A stretch of 64,000 nucleotides of DNA, taken from contig CAMYAB010000009.1 in assembly GCA_947253625.1 (NCBI GenBank), forward strand, positions 1-64,000. The letters are read 5' to 3'. Of this stretch, positions 8,297 to 15,802 are shown piece after piece (position 1 is the first letter of the stretch; every line of letters starts with the position of its first letter). Below the pieces are notes generated by a model. The model saw only the letters and a program-made list of their open reading frames with translations. It did no database searches and was not told the origin of the DNA. Origin of the DNA: an uncultured Porphyromonadaceae bacterium. GTDB lineage: Bacteria; Bacteroidota; Bacteroidia; Bacteroidales; Porphyromonadaceae. The position numbers and the translations under genes were made by a program.

Positions 8297-8761
8297 ATGT
8301 TCAGAGGAAAAACAATAGTGTACACATCAGGGACATTCGACATGTTTCATGCCAACCACCTGCGTATGATCAACTACGCACGTGCCTTGGGCGACATCCT
8401 GATCGTGGGGATCAGCACGGACGAGCTGGTCAAGAGCTACAAGCCCGCTCCCATCATCCCATTTGAGGAGCGGCGAGAGATCATCGAGGCGCTCAAGGCT
8501 CCCGACATTGTCATCCCACAGCACTCGCTCAACCATACGGAGATCGTCCGGAAGCTCAATATTGATGCTTTTGTGGTGGGTGACGACTGGGAGGGCAAGT
8601 ATGATTACCTGCGGGACTTGGGTGTGCAAGTCTTTTATTTCCCCTACGGCACCGGGGTGTCGAGTACTCATATCAAGGAAGCAGTGGCAGAGTCCTACCA
8701 CGCTCGTCTGGTCAAGGAGCAGGCCCAAAAGCCCAATCCCGAGAAAGAGGAGCTCCGGTAA
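8297..8761 (+). CDS. Glycerol-3-phosphate cytidylyltransferase-like nucleotidyltransferase
   Basis: The 154-aa protein is a compact cytidylyltransferase-fold enzyme: GTFDMFHANHLRMI near the N-terminus is the HxxH (HxGH-type) nucleotide site with the second Gly replaced, and VSSTHIKE near the C-terminus corresponds to the RTxGISTT-like ATP/CTP motif. VVGDDWEGKYDYL is typical of TagD/GCT-type enzymes. It should activate a polyol or amino-alcohol phosphate to its CDP form. I chose ATG 8297; an upstream extension of the frame has no family match. It is the first gene of a run with an SDR, a CDP-alcohol phosphotransferase and an acyltransferase, so CDP-linked head-group supply for an unusual phospholipid is likely. 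The substrate is unknown. Confidence 0.8.
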   Translation: MFRGKTIVYTSGTFDMFHANHLRMINYARALGDILIVGISTDELVKSYKPAPIIPFEERREIIEALKAPDIVIPQHSLNHTEIVRKLNIDAFVVGDDWEGKYDYLRDLGVQVFYFPYGTGVSSTHIKEAVAESYHARLVKEQAQKPNPEKEELR

Positions 8762-8776
8762 AGTCGCCATGCGTGC

Positions 8777-9520
8777 ATGAGTATGCCCAACCGAATACTG
8801 ATCACCGGTGGTACCAAGGGAATAGGCCGAGCCGCCGCTGAGGCCCTTCTCGCCTCTCCGCAGACGGAGGCTGTGTGGCTGACCTATGCTACGGATGCCG
8901 TGTCGGCGGAGTGCTGCCGTGCGGAGCTTCAGAGTGCGCACCCCGGCAAGGAGGTGTCTGTCTTTGCTCTGGACGTGACGGATCCCGATGCGCCCAAGCA
9001 GGTGGTGGACAGGATCGTCGCCACCGGCAAGTGCCCCACCGCTGTCCTCTACAATGCCAATATTACGTACCGAGAGGAGTTTGGTGCGTACGATCCGGCG
9101 AAGTGGGCCGCGACGTTTGCCGGAAATGTCCACTTTCCCGTCTTTTTGACCCAGATGCTAGCCCCGATGATGCCGAGGGGTGGGGTTTTTGTATTCACCG
9201 GCTCCATGATGGCAGTCCAGCCACACGGTACCTCTCTCGCCTATGGAGTGACCAAGAGTGCGGTGCATGCTCTGGTCCGAAACTTGGTCAAGCACTTGGA
9301 GCCCTATCAGCATCGGACCGTCGGTATAGCACCGGGGTTCGTCGACACCGAGTGGCAGAAAAACAAGCCGGCCGAGATCCGGCAAAGTATAGAGAAAAAG
9401 GTCGCCCTGCACCGCTTTGCCACTCCGGACGAGGTGGGGGAGCTCTTTCGCCTAGCGGTGGAAAACACCTACCTCAATGGCGACATCATCACCATATCGG
9501 GTGGCTACTGCTACCAATAA
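8777..9520 (+). CDS. SDR-family oxidoreductase
   Basis: The 247-aa protein is a classical short-chain dehydrogenase with Rossmann motif TGGTKGIGRAA at residues 10-20, YNANITY in place of the usual NNAG, catalytic-type Ser in FTGSMMAV and YGVTK (YxxxK) at about residue 155, and the C-terminal LNGDIITISGGY. It resembles FabG-like ketoreductases. Position between a cytidylyltransferase gene and a CDP-alcohol phosphotransferase gene suggests that it reduces or oxidises the head-group precursor or a lipid keto-intermediate; this is inference. A start at Met 3 (8783) is equally possible. Confidence 0.8.
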   Translation: MSMPNRILITGGTKGIGRAAAEALLASPQTEAVWLTYATDAVSAECCRAELQSAHPGKEVSVFALDVTDPDAPKQVVDRIVATGKCPTAVLYNANITYREEFGAYDPAKWAATFAGNVHFPVFLTQMLAPMMPRGGVFVFTGSMMAVQPHGTSLAYGVTKSAVHALVRNLVKHLEPYQHRTVGIAPGFVDTEWQKNKPAEIRQSIEKKVALHRFATPDEVGELFRLAVENTYLNGDIITISGGYCYQ

Positions 9521-9548
9521 CCCACAACCCTGACAACAAAACCCAACC

Positions 9549-10454
9549 ATGTCTCAAATCGAAATAGAGCTGGAAGAAAGCCCCGAATACCTCAGTTCGC
9601 TCAAGTCCTTGGAGACCGAAAACCTAGTTGATCGCATCTTTTATAGGCCGATTGGTTTTCGGATCGCCCGGTGTTTGCGGCATACGCCCATCACCCCCAA
9701 CCTCGTCACCGTCGTCAGCATCTTTGTCGGGATGGCGGGTGCTTGGTGCTTTCGCTACCCCTCTCTGTACCTGACCCTCTTGGCGATACTGCTCATGGTG
9801 AGTGCCAATATTCTGGACTGCGTGGACGGTCAGCTGGCGCGTCTCACGGGTCGCTACTCCCCTATCGGTCGTATCCTCGACGGTATGGCAGGTGACTTTT
9901 GGTTCATCACCCTGTATGTGGCACTGAGCCTGAGGATATACGAGCAGTATGGGTGCTGGGTCATCTTCCCGGTAGCGGTACTGTCGATGCTGAGCCACTT
10001 TCAGCAAGCTTTTGTGACGGACTACTACAAGACCCTGCACCTGCGCTTCATCAGCCCCGATACCGGCAAGGAATTTGCGACCTATGCCCAAGTGCTGGAT
10101 CGGTACAACCGTATGCCGAGCGGGTACAAGCGGGTGTTTTTCAGGCTCTATGTCTGGTACACCTATCTCCAAGGCAGGATCACGCCGGATATGGGGCGGA
10201 TGCTGAGCCTCCTCCGGTGGGACCGGCTCACGCACGAGGAGTGTGAGCGCTTCCGAGCCGGTAGCCGGATCATCATGAAGTTGGTGGACCTCATGACCTT
10301 CAATGGCCGGACGATCCCGCTATTCATCATCGCACTCACCGGTCAGGTGTGGCTCTACTTTGTGTACGAGGTGGTCTTCCTGAATATCGTCCTCTACACG
10401 GCGCGAAAGCAGCACGAGATGCTTTGTCGCGAGTTCACGGCTCAGCTCCGGTAA
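9549..10454 (+). CDS. CDP-alcohol phosphatidyltransferase family protein
   Basis: The 301-aa integral membrane protein has the family signature DCVDGQLAR, eight residues, G, three residues, D at about residues 94-116. The usual D(x)3D end is here D(x)4D (LDGMAGD), a one-residue variation. At least five hydrophobic segments are visible (about 50-90, 120-160, 250-290). Such enzymes transfer a phosphoalcohol between a CDP-linked donor and an acceptor to make phospholipids or related molecules. Given the linked TagD-like enzyme, the donor may be the CDP-alcohol made by it, or CDP-diacylglycerol. It is probably co-transcribed with its neighbours (28-bp and 6-bp gaps). Confidence 0.8.
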   Translation: MSQIEIELEESPEYLSSLKSLETENLVDRIFYRPIGFRIARCLRHTPITPNLVTVVSIFVGMAGAWCFRYPSLYLTLLAILLMVSANILDCVDGQLARLTGRYSPIGRILDGMAGDFWFITLYVALSLRIYEQYGCWVIFPVAVLSMLSHFQQAFVTDYYKTLHLRFISPDTGKEFATYAQVLDRYNRMPSGYKRVFFRLYVWYTYLQGRITPDMGRMLSLLRWDRLTHEECERFRAGSRIIMKLVDLMTFNGRTIPLFIIALTGQVWLYFVYEVVFLNIVLYTARKQHEMLCREFTAQLR

Positions 10455-10460
10455 TCCGCT

Positions 10461-11315
10461 ATGAGCAAGTACGACCCCACCAAAGTCCTCACCCTGGAGG
10501 ATCTGGGAGATATCCTAGGTCCTTTCTTTAGGACCTCTCTCGGCCGAGTGGTCGGGAGGTTGCTCTTCAGGGTCTCCGGAGTGGATGGTGTCAATGCCAT
10601 CTCGGGACGCCACTGGGAGCTACGGCATGCGGCCTTTGCACAAGCGGTGCTGGACGACCCGGATGTGCAGGTCGGCTACCGGATCCACGGTCGGGAAAAC
10701 CTGGACTCCATGATGGCCGAAAAGTCATTCCTGACCGTCTCCAACCACCCCTTCGGTGGCTTGGACGGACTGATACTGGTGGCGATCATTGGGCAGATAC
10801 GCCCGGACTTTAAGGTCTTGGTCAATAACTTCCTGACCAATATCACCCCGCTCACCGACACTTGGATACCGATACAGCCCCGCAAAAACAAAAAGAACTA
10901 CCGGCATGCCCCGGAGAAAAATATCTCCGGACTGCGCATGGTCGCCGCTCAGCTCGCCGAGGGGCATCCCATGGGCATCTTCCCTGCCGGAGGCATCGCA
11001 CACTACGATTGGGCTAAAGGGGCACCGAAGGAGCAACCCTGGCAGATGAATAGCATCCGCATCCTCAAGCGAGCCGAGCAGCCGATATATCCTGTGATGT
11101 TTGGGGGGCAAAACTCCCGCCTCTTTTACCTACTCTCTCGCCTTAGCTACAACCTCAATCTCCTCCGGATACCGGCCGAGATGCTCAACAAAAGAGGCCG
11201 TACCATCGATGTCTACATAGGGGAGCCCATCCGTCCGAGTGAGTTGGAGGCCCTGCCCACCCTGGAGGCTACACGCGACTACCTCATGAGCCGGTGCCTG
11301 GGACTAATCAAGTAA
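10461..11315 (+). CDS. Lysophospholipid acyltransferase-like (PlsC fold) protein
   Basis: The 284-aa protein has the LPLAT acyltransferase signature in the form SNHPFGGLDG (His and Asp separated by five residues rather than the classical four), followed by NFLTNITPL and the substrate-binding block GIFPAGGIAHYD. The H(x)5D form is known to me from Bacteroidetes acyltransferases near hemolysin-like or ornithine-lipid genes. It should acylate a lyso-lipid or amino-lipid at the inner membrane face. It closes the four-gene lipid operon; the promoter of the next gene lies 28 bp past its stop. Confidence 0.78.
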   Translation: MSKYDPTKVLTLEDLGDILGPFFRTSLGRVVGRLLFRVSGVDGVNAISGRHWELRHAAFAQAVLDDPDVQVGYRIHGRENLDSMMAEKSFLTVSNHPFGGLDGLILVAIIGQIRPDFKVLVNNFLTNITPLTDTWIPIQPRKNKKNYRHAPEKNISGLRMVAAQLAEGHPMGIFPAGGIAHYDWAKGAPKEQPWQMNSIRILKRAEQPIYPVMFGGQNSRLFYLLSRLSYNLNLLRIPAEMLNKRGRTIDVYIGEPIRPSELEALPTLEATRDYLMSRCLGLIK

Positions 11316-11343
11316 GCCACACACCGCTCTCGTCGGAATTGGC

Positions 11344-11351
11344 TAATTTTG
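11344..11351 (+). promoter_or_regulatory. -7 promoter element for the Ig-like lipoprotein gene
   Basis: TAATTTTG fits the Bacteroidetes TAnnTTTG consensus 27 bp before ATG 11378, which supports that start rather than the longer frame overlapping the acyltransferase gene. Confidence 0.5.
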
Positions 11352-11377
11352 CCCACAAAAGTCTACCTCAGTATCCG

Positions 11378-13336
11378 ATGCAAAAACAAGTCAATACTCA
11401 CACGCTCCCCCTAGCGACACTCCTCCTCCTGGTCGCACTGGTCTACGGCTGTGCCAACCGTGTCTCACCGGGCGGAGGACCCTACGACGACACACCCCCC
11501 AAGCTGATCAAGATGGTGCCTGCCGATGGCGCACTCAACGTCACCGCACGACGCATCACCCTCACCTTTGATGAGTACATCACCCTCAAGGAGCCCCAAA
11601 AAAGGGTCATCATCTCCCCTCCTCAGCTCCAGCGTCCACAGATCCAGGCACTCGGCAAGCAAGTGGTGGTGACTCTCGAGGACACCCTAGCCCACAATAC
11701 CACCTACACCCTCGACTTCACCGACGCCATACAAGACAACAACGAGGGAAATCCGCTCGAAAACTTCTCGGTCGCCTTTTCCACCGGATCGGTCATCGAC
11801 ACCATGGCCTTTGGGGGGATGGTGCTCAATGCCCGCAACCATGAGCCGGTACAAAATGTGGTGGTCGGTATACATCCGCAGGACAGTACCCGGGCTGCCT
11901 TTCGCGATACCTCCTTCATGCGCATGAGTAGGACCTCCGACAACGCCCGCTTTGTCATCCGCAACATCAAGCAAGGCACCTACGACATCTTTGCCCTAAA
12001 GGAGGCGGATGGCAACTACCGCTACGACAACCCCACCGAGGGTATCGCCTTCCTCGACAGCGCCATCACCACCCGATGCGAGCCCGCTATGCGCAACGAC
12101 ACCATCTGGCGCGACTCCCTGACCATAGACACCATCCGAGAGGTACACTACACCAGATACCTGCCGGACGACCTGGTCCTGCTCTTTTCGCAGCCCGCCA
12201 ATGGACGTCGATTTGTCTCCAAGCGAGAGCGCCCCGAGCCCTATCGGCTCAACCTCACCTTCAACGAGCTGCCGGACACGGCCCTGGCACTCCAGCCCAT
12301 CGACACCCTGCCACAGCCCGCCCCAGGCTGGTACGTCCTAGACCGGGATCCGGCCACCAAGATGGTCTCCGTATTCATCACCGACAGTGTCGCCCGGAAG
12401 CACGAGCGCTTCGCCGTCAGCTACCACACCGTGGACTCGCTCAACCGGGTTACGATGAAGGTCGACTCCATCACCCTCAAGCAACCCAAGCCCAAGCCCC
12501 AAGTCAAGGAAAAAGAGCCAAAAGCACCAAAAGCACCTACCGACAGTCTGCCCACGGCCAAAAAAGCTCCCCGCAGTCCGTTGTCTGTCACGGTGGAGCA
12601 CAAAGGCACGGGAGGAGTGGTGGACAGCCTCCTATTTAGTACCACACTGCCGGTAGATACCGCCACACTGGGGGCGATCAAGCTCTACAATGCCAACGAC
12701 AGTGTCCTCCGGCCGGTGCCCATCACGGACGTGCGCTTGCTGCCTGGACGTACCACTGTGGGACTGATCACCGCACCACTCCAGTACGGCACCCAGTACG
12801 AGCTGCACATAGACAGCCTCATACTGCGAGATGTCTACGGACACAGTCCGGACAAGATGGTCATCGACGGCTTTAGCATAGGCAAGCGCGACCAATTTGC
12901 CTCCCTCCAGATCACCGTCCACGATGTACAAGGGCCGGTCATTGTCGAGCTGCTCAACACCCAGGACAGCCCTGTCCGGACCGCATACAGCGACAGCACC
13001 ACGGTCCGATTTGAGGACCTCAAGCCCGACAAGTATGCCCTCCGTGTCATCCTCGACCGCAACGGGAATCACCGATGGGATCCGGCCGACTTTGACACCC
13101 GGACACAAGCCGAGCCGGTGTACTATGCCCCCAAGGTATTTGAGCTGATGAAAAACTGGGAGATCAAGGAGAACTTTTATCCCCTACGGGTCCCCATATC
13201 GCGACAAAAGCCACGGGAGCTGATCAAGACCAAGCCGGAGGAGAAAAAGAAGCGCGACCGCAACGCTGAGCGGGAGCGCGACCGCCAATCTCAGCGAGAG
13301 CGGGAGCAGTCGGTGACTTCGCCATTCAGGTTCTAA
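11378..13336 (+). CDS. Ig-like (SbsA/Big_5-type) domain outer-membrane lipoprotein
   Basis: The 652-aa protein has a signal with lipobox VYGC, then NRVSPGGGPYDDTPPKL and an SbsA-type Ig domain (NVTARRITLTFDEYI) at about residues 40-140. A central Lys/Pro-rich spacer (KPKPKPQVKEKEPKAPKAP) separates it from a C-terminal beta region containing LDRNGNHRWDPADF, a calcium-binding-like loop, and DNARFVIRNIKQGTYDIFALKEAD-type carboxypeptidase-regulatory folds. The tail is a charged Arg/Glu/Gln helix. This family is one protein per genome in many Bacteroidetes and is of unknown function; an envelope role is inferred. Confidence 0.75.
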   Translation: MQKQVNTHTLPLATLLLLVALVYGCANRVSPGGGPYDDTPPKLIKMVPADGALNVTARRITLTFDEYITLKEPQKRVIISPPQLQRPQIQALGKQVVVTLEDTLAHNTTYTLDFTDAIQDNNEGNPLENFSVAFSTGSVIDTMAFGGMVLNARNHEPVQNVVVGIHPQDSTRAAFRDTSFMRMSRTSDNARFVIRNIKQGTYDIFALKEADGNYRYDNPTEGIAFLDSAITTRCEPAMRNDTIWRDSLTIDTIREVHYTRYLPDDLVLLFSQPANGRRFVSKRERPEPYRLNLTFNELPDTALALQPIDTLPQPAPGWYVLDRDPATKMVSVFITDSVARKHERFAVSYHTVDSLNRVTMKVDSITLKQPKPKPQVKEKEPKAPKAPTDSLPTAKKAPRSPLSVTVEHKGTGGVVDSLLFSTTLPVDTATLGAIKLYNANDSVLRPVPITDVRLLPGRTTVGLITAPLQYGTQYELHIDSLILRDVYGHSPDKMVIDGFSIGKRDQFASLQITVHDVQGPVIVELLNTQDSPVRTAYSDSTTVRFEDLKPDKYALRVILDRNGNHRWDPADFDTRTQAEPVYYAPKVFELMKNWEIKENFYPLRVPISRQKPRELIKTKPEEKKKRDRNAERERDRQSQREREQSVTSPFRF

Positions 13337-13355
13337 AAAAAATGCTTTGAGTGGG

Positions 13356-13415
13356 AGCCCTTTCGGCTTCCGAGGGGTGTGCTATCCCTCGGGGGCCGAA
13401 AGGGCTTTCTTTTTT
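13356..13415 (+). terminator. Rho-independent terminator
   Basis: AGCCCTTTCGGC pairs with GCCGAAAGGGCT, extended by CCGAGGG/CCCTCGG, and is followed by TTCTTTTTT. It ends the Ig-like lipoprotein transcript and directly precedes the palindromic repeat element. Confidence 0.85.
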
Positions 13416-13611
13416 GTCGGGGAGAAAAAACCGCCTCTGTCGGAGAAAAAGAGACGCAGGTCCAAGGAAAAGATAAAATCACTATGTGATTTATTGAAAT
13501 CACATAGTGATCTGAACAAATCACATAGTGATCTGAATAAATCACACAGTGATTTGGACTTTTTCGTCCGGAAGAAATAGTTTGTCTGCACAGAGGGATG
13601 ACTTTGTCTCC
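13416..13611 (+). repeat. Dispersed palindromic element, copy A (four 21-bp units)
   Basis: Four 21-bp units at 13476-13555 each contain ATCACnnnGTGAT. They are flanked by GTCGGAGAAAAAG on the left and by ACTTTTTC, CCGG, GAAATAGTTTGT and CAGAGGGATGACTTT on the right. The same arrangement occurs in inverted orientation at 60361-60560. Half-sites are invariant in this copy, while the 3-nt centres and the linkers vary. The 21-bp period leaves a frame open on both strands, encoding 7-residue repeats such as KSHSDLN. Confidence 0.85.
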
Positions 13612-13767
13612 TTGCTCTCTGGGTTTCTCCCCTTGGCTGAAGCCGGTGCGAAGCTCCGATGACCATGGGTGAGCTCTCCTGCGATTGCGCCCCTCCCCCG
13701 TGACACCGCCTCTATACAGTCGGCGGGATGCAGATGGGTATGGGGGATGTGTCGTTGAATAAATTGG

Positions 13768-13775
13768 TACTTTTG
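13768..13775 (+). promoter_or_regulatory. -7 promoter element for the M16 peptidase gene
   Basis: TACTTTTG matches TAnnTTTG about 55 bp before the TTG start at 13831. The region 13612-13767 between the repeat element and this site holds nothing else I recognise. Confidence 0.45.
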
Positions 13776-13830
13776 CGAGGACAGGAGTTGTCCGCCCTCC
13801 TCACTTTTTTTTGTGACTGACTGACTGATC

Positions 13831-15087
13831 TTGAATACACACACCTACTTCACTCATACACTCTCCAATGGCCTCTCCGTCGCGCTCCTGCCAGTGCGGA
13901 TCCGTGCCGTCTATTGTGGCTTTGCGGTCCGTACCGGCAGCCGAAACGACCCCTCCGACCTACCGGGTCTGGCCCACTTTGTGGAGCACATGCTCTTCAA
14001 GGGGACGACGAAGCGGCGAGCCAGGCACATTATTAGCCGGATGGAGGCGGTGGGCGGTGACCTCAATGCCTATACCTCCAAGGATGAGACCTTTTTTTAC
14101 ACTTCGGCACCTCGTCCGGCACTGGTGCGCAGTATGGAGTTGCTGAACGACCTGGTCCGCCATGCGACTTTTCCACTCCATGAGCTGGTGAAGGAGCGCA
14201 CTGTGGTGGAGGATGAGATCAACCTGTACCGAGATACGCCGTCGGACCAGATCTTTGACGACTGGGATGAGCTGCTCTTCCGTGGCACAGCACTGGAGCA
14301 TCCGGTCCTCGGCAACCCGCACTCCCTCGCTCGGATGACCCCGCCGGATCTACTAGCCTATACCCGGCGGTACTTTACGCCTGACCGCCTTCTCTTTTTC
14401 TGCATGGGACAGGTGAGTGTGGAGCGTTTTTTGGAGCTGGCGGAGCGGTATCTCTCGGAGCCGTTTGCGGATCGAGAGCCGGAGCCGAGCCGGGAGGGGA
14501 AGGCGACTTTGCCGACCTCTGTCTCCCCTTTTTGCATCCAAAAGAAGACCCCCACCTACCAAGCGCACACCCTCATCGGTGGACTGTGCTACGATATCCA
14601 CAATCCCCGCCTCACCGAGGCCAACCTCCTGTGCAATATGCTGGCCGGAAATGGGATGAATACTCGACTGAATATCCTGCTACGCGAGCAACGTGGCTGG
14701 GTGTACGATGTGGACGCATCTCAGTCGGCTCTCTCCGATACGGGGGTGTGGCAGATCTACTTTGGCAGCGACCCGGTGCATGCCGCTCCTGCACTGGAGG
14801 TGACTCTCGAGGAGCTGAGGCGCATCCGACGTGTGCCACTCAAGCCGAGAGAGCTGCACGCATGGATCAAGATGATCAAGGGGCAGATCACCATGAGTGC
14901 GGAGCAGAGTGAGGGCCTTTTTTTGAACTTTGGACGACAGCTCCTCCACAAGGGACGCTACGAGACCATCCCTCAGATATACGACAGCCTGGAGCGAGTG
15001 ACACCGGAGAGTATCCTAGAGGTCGCCGACAGGCTTTTCGCTCCCGAGAATATCCACACACTGGTCTACAGCGGGCGCAAGAGCTGA
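13831..15087 (+). CDS. M16 family zinc peptidase
   Basis: The 418-aa protein has the inverted zinc motif HxxEH as HFVEH at residues 49-53, with the downstream ligand in VVEDEINLYRD. The second half has the non-catalytic M16 repeat with the conserved GSDP/EQRGWVYD region (LREQRGWVYDV). The length is typical of single-chain bacterial M16B enzymes (about 410-430 aa), which degrade small peptides or process precursors. There is no signal peptide, so it is probably cytoplasmic. Translation seems to start at TTG 13831; no ATG lies near the expected N-terminus (the TTHTLSNGL-type opening is already at residue 9). Confidence 0.88.
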   Translation: MNTHTYFTHTLSNGLSVALLPVRIRAVYCGFAVRTGSRNDPSDLPGLAHFVEHMLFKGTTKRRARHIISRMEAVGGDLNAYTSKDETFFYTSAPRPALVRSMELLNDLVRHATFPLHELVKERTVVEDEINLYRDTPSDQIFDDWDELLFRGTALEHPVLGNPHSLARMTPPDLLAYTRRYFTPDRLLFFCMGQVSVERFLELAERYLSEPFADREPEPSREGKATLPTSVSPFCIQKKTPTYQAHTLIGGLCYDIHNPRLTEANLLCNMLAGNGMNTRLNILLREQRGWVYDVDASQSALSDTGVWQIYFGSDPVHAAPALEVTLEELRRIRRVPLKPRELHAWIKMIKGQITMSAEQSEGLFLNFGRQLLHKGRYETIPQIYDSLERVTPESILEVADRLFAPENIHTLVYSGRKS

Positions 15088-15136
15088 GTGGCAAGGAACC
15101 AGCGGTGTGGCAGCAGTCACTCAGCCTCTTTCCCCC

Positions 15137-15185
15137 AAAAAAGAAGTGATACATGATCGGGCAATAGCCCGATATGTACCACTTC
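15137..15185 (-). terminator. Terminator of the orphan riboswitch transcript
   Basis: On the minus strand GAAGTGGTACAT, CGGGC, loop, GCCCG, ATGTATCACTTC forms a long hairpin (15143-15185) followed by TTTTTT (15142-15137). The plus strand has no T-run after the hairpin, so the terminator acts on minus-strand transcripts. Confidence 0.8.
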
Positions 15186-15375
15186 AGTAATCCATGCACG
15201 GCGGCCATCGATCCTCACGACAGACAGCGCAGCCTAGTCTGCTATATCTTGCCACAAGCCCGGCAAGGAAACTCTTGTGCTTGTTGGAAAGGGAATTGTG
15301 AACCAAGAGTCCCTTTGTTGCCAAATCCTGGTGGCATCTCTCCTAACCCTCGAGAGAGATACGTATATGAATGCA
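15186..15375 (-). ncRNA. Candidate structured RNA downstream of the orphan cobalamin riboswitch
   Basis: This 190-nt tail lies between a B12 box and a strong terminator on the minus strand and holds no recognisable gene. It can fold locally: AAGGGACTCTTG with CAAGAGTTTCCTT, and CTTGCC with GGCAAG. A 31-codon reading frame (15337-15242, minus; MPPGFGNKGTLG... ending CRACGKI) is the only ORF with an ATG, with AGGAG only two bases upstream of it. Whether the product is an sRNA or a micropeptide cannot be decided from sequence alone. Confidence 0.4.
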
Positions 15376-15625
15376 CGTAACGGCAGGTTTTCTGACTTCC
15401 TCCCCTCGGCAGTACCTTCCCATGGCGTGGGTGCCACAGTGGTGTTTTGGAAAAGGGAGGTGAGCTATCGGGGGTCAGCTGACGCTTTTTTGGCGTGCAT
15501 ATCCAGCTGTCCGGCTCGGAGTGTTTTCCCTTTTTCTGCCGAGAGTTGATGAGGTACACAGCAGCGGGGCTGTACGAGAGTCTCACTCGTTTCCCTCTTC
15601 TTTCGCCCGATCACGACGAAAGCAC
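15376..15625 (-). promoter_or_regulatory. Cobalamin (AdoCbl-type) riboswitch
   Basis: Reading the minus strand downward: AGAGGGAAACGAGTGAGAC, then ACAGCCCCGCTGCTGTG, then a variable arm, CACCACTGTGGCA, CCATGGGAAGGTACTGCCG, and finally the B12 box AGTCAGAAAACCTGCCG (15398-15379). These are the conserved blocks of cobalamin riboswitches, in the right order and at plausible spacing. The element points away from glyA and toward the 3' end of the M16 gene; the RNA terminates at 15137 before reaching any gene. Confidence 0.88.
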
Positions 15626-15633
15626 CGTTGGTG

Positions 15634-15641
15634 CAAATATA
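15634..15641 (-). promoter_or_regulatory. -7 promoter element for the riboswitch transcript
   Basis: TATATTTG on the minus strand (plus-strand CAAATATA) places a transcription start near 15628, immediately before the GCACC/GGTGC hairpin that opens the riboswitch RNA. Confidence 0.6.
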
Positions 15642-15740
15642 GATAATTTAATCCTAATCCTAATCACCACCCATCCTCTACCCTCTCCCCCCATGCGACA
15701 AGTGGTGTCGGCCAAAGCACTGTGGTATCAAAAAAATAGG

Positions 15741-15748
15741 TAACTTTC
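15741..15748 (+). promoter_or_regulatory. Probable -7 element for glyA
   Basis: TAACTTTC differs at one base from TAnnTTTG and lies 55 bp before the glyA ATG. No other candidate lies between the divergent riboswitch promoter and glyA. Confidence 0.4.
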
Positions 15749-15802
15749 TGTGCCGATAAAAACATCGCCCAACCAATAAACCACTACATAACCATAATCA
15801 GT

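Noticed and set aside
13347..13666. Small coding genes across the palindromic repeats (77 and 94 codons)
   Set aside because: Frames are open on both strands because of the 21-bp period; copy A lacks a start at the repeat, and the arms rather than codons are conserved.
14888..15208. 106-codon minus ORF as the target gene of the riboswitch
   Set aside because: It runs through the terminator hairpin and into the M16 gene, and shows no family features.
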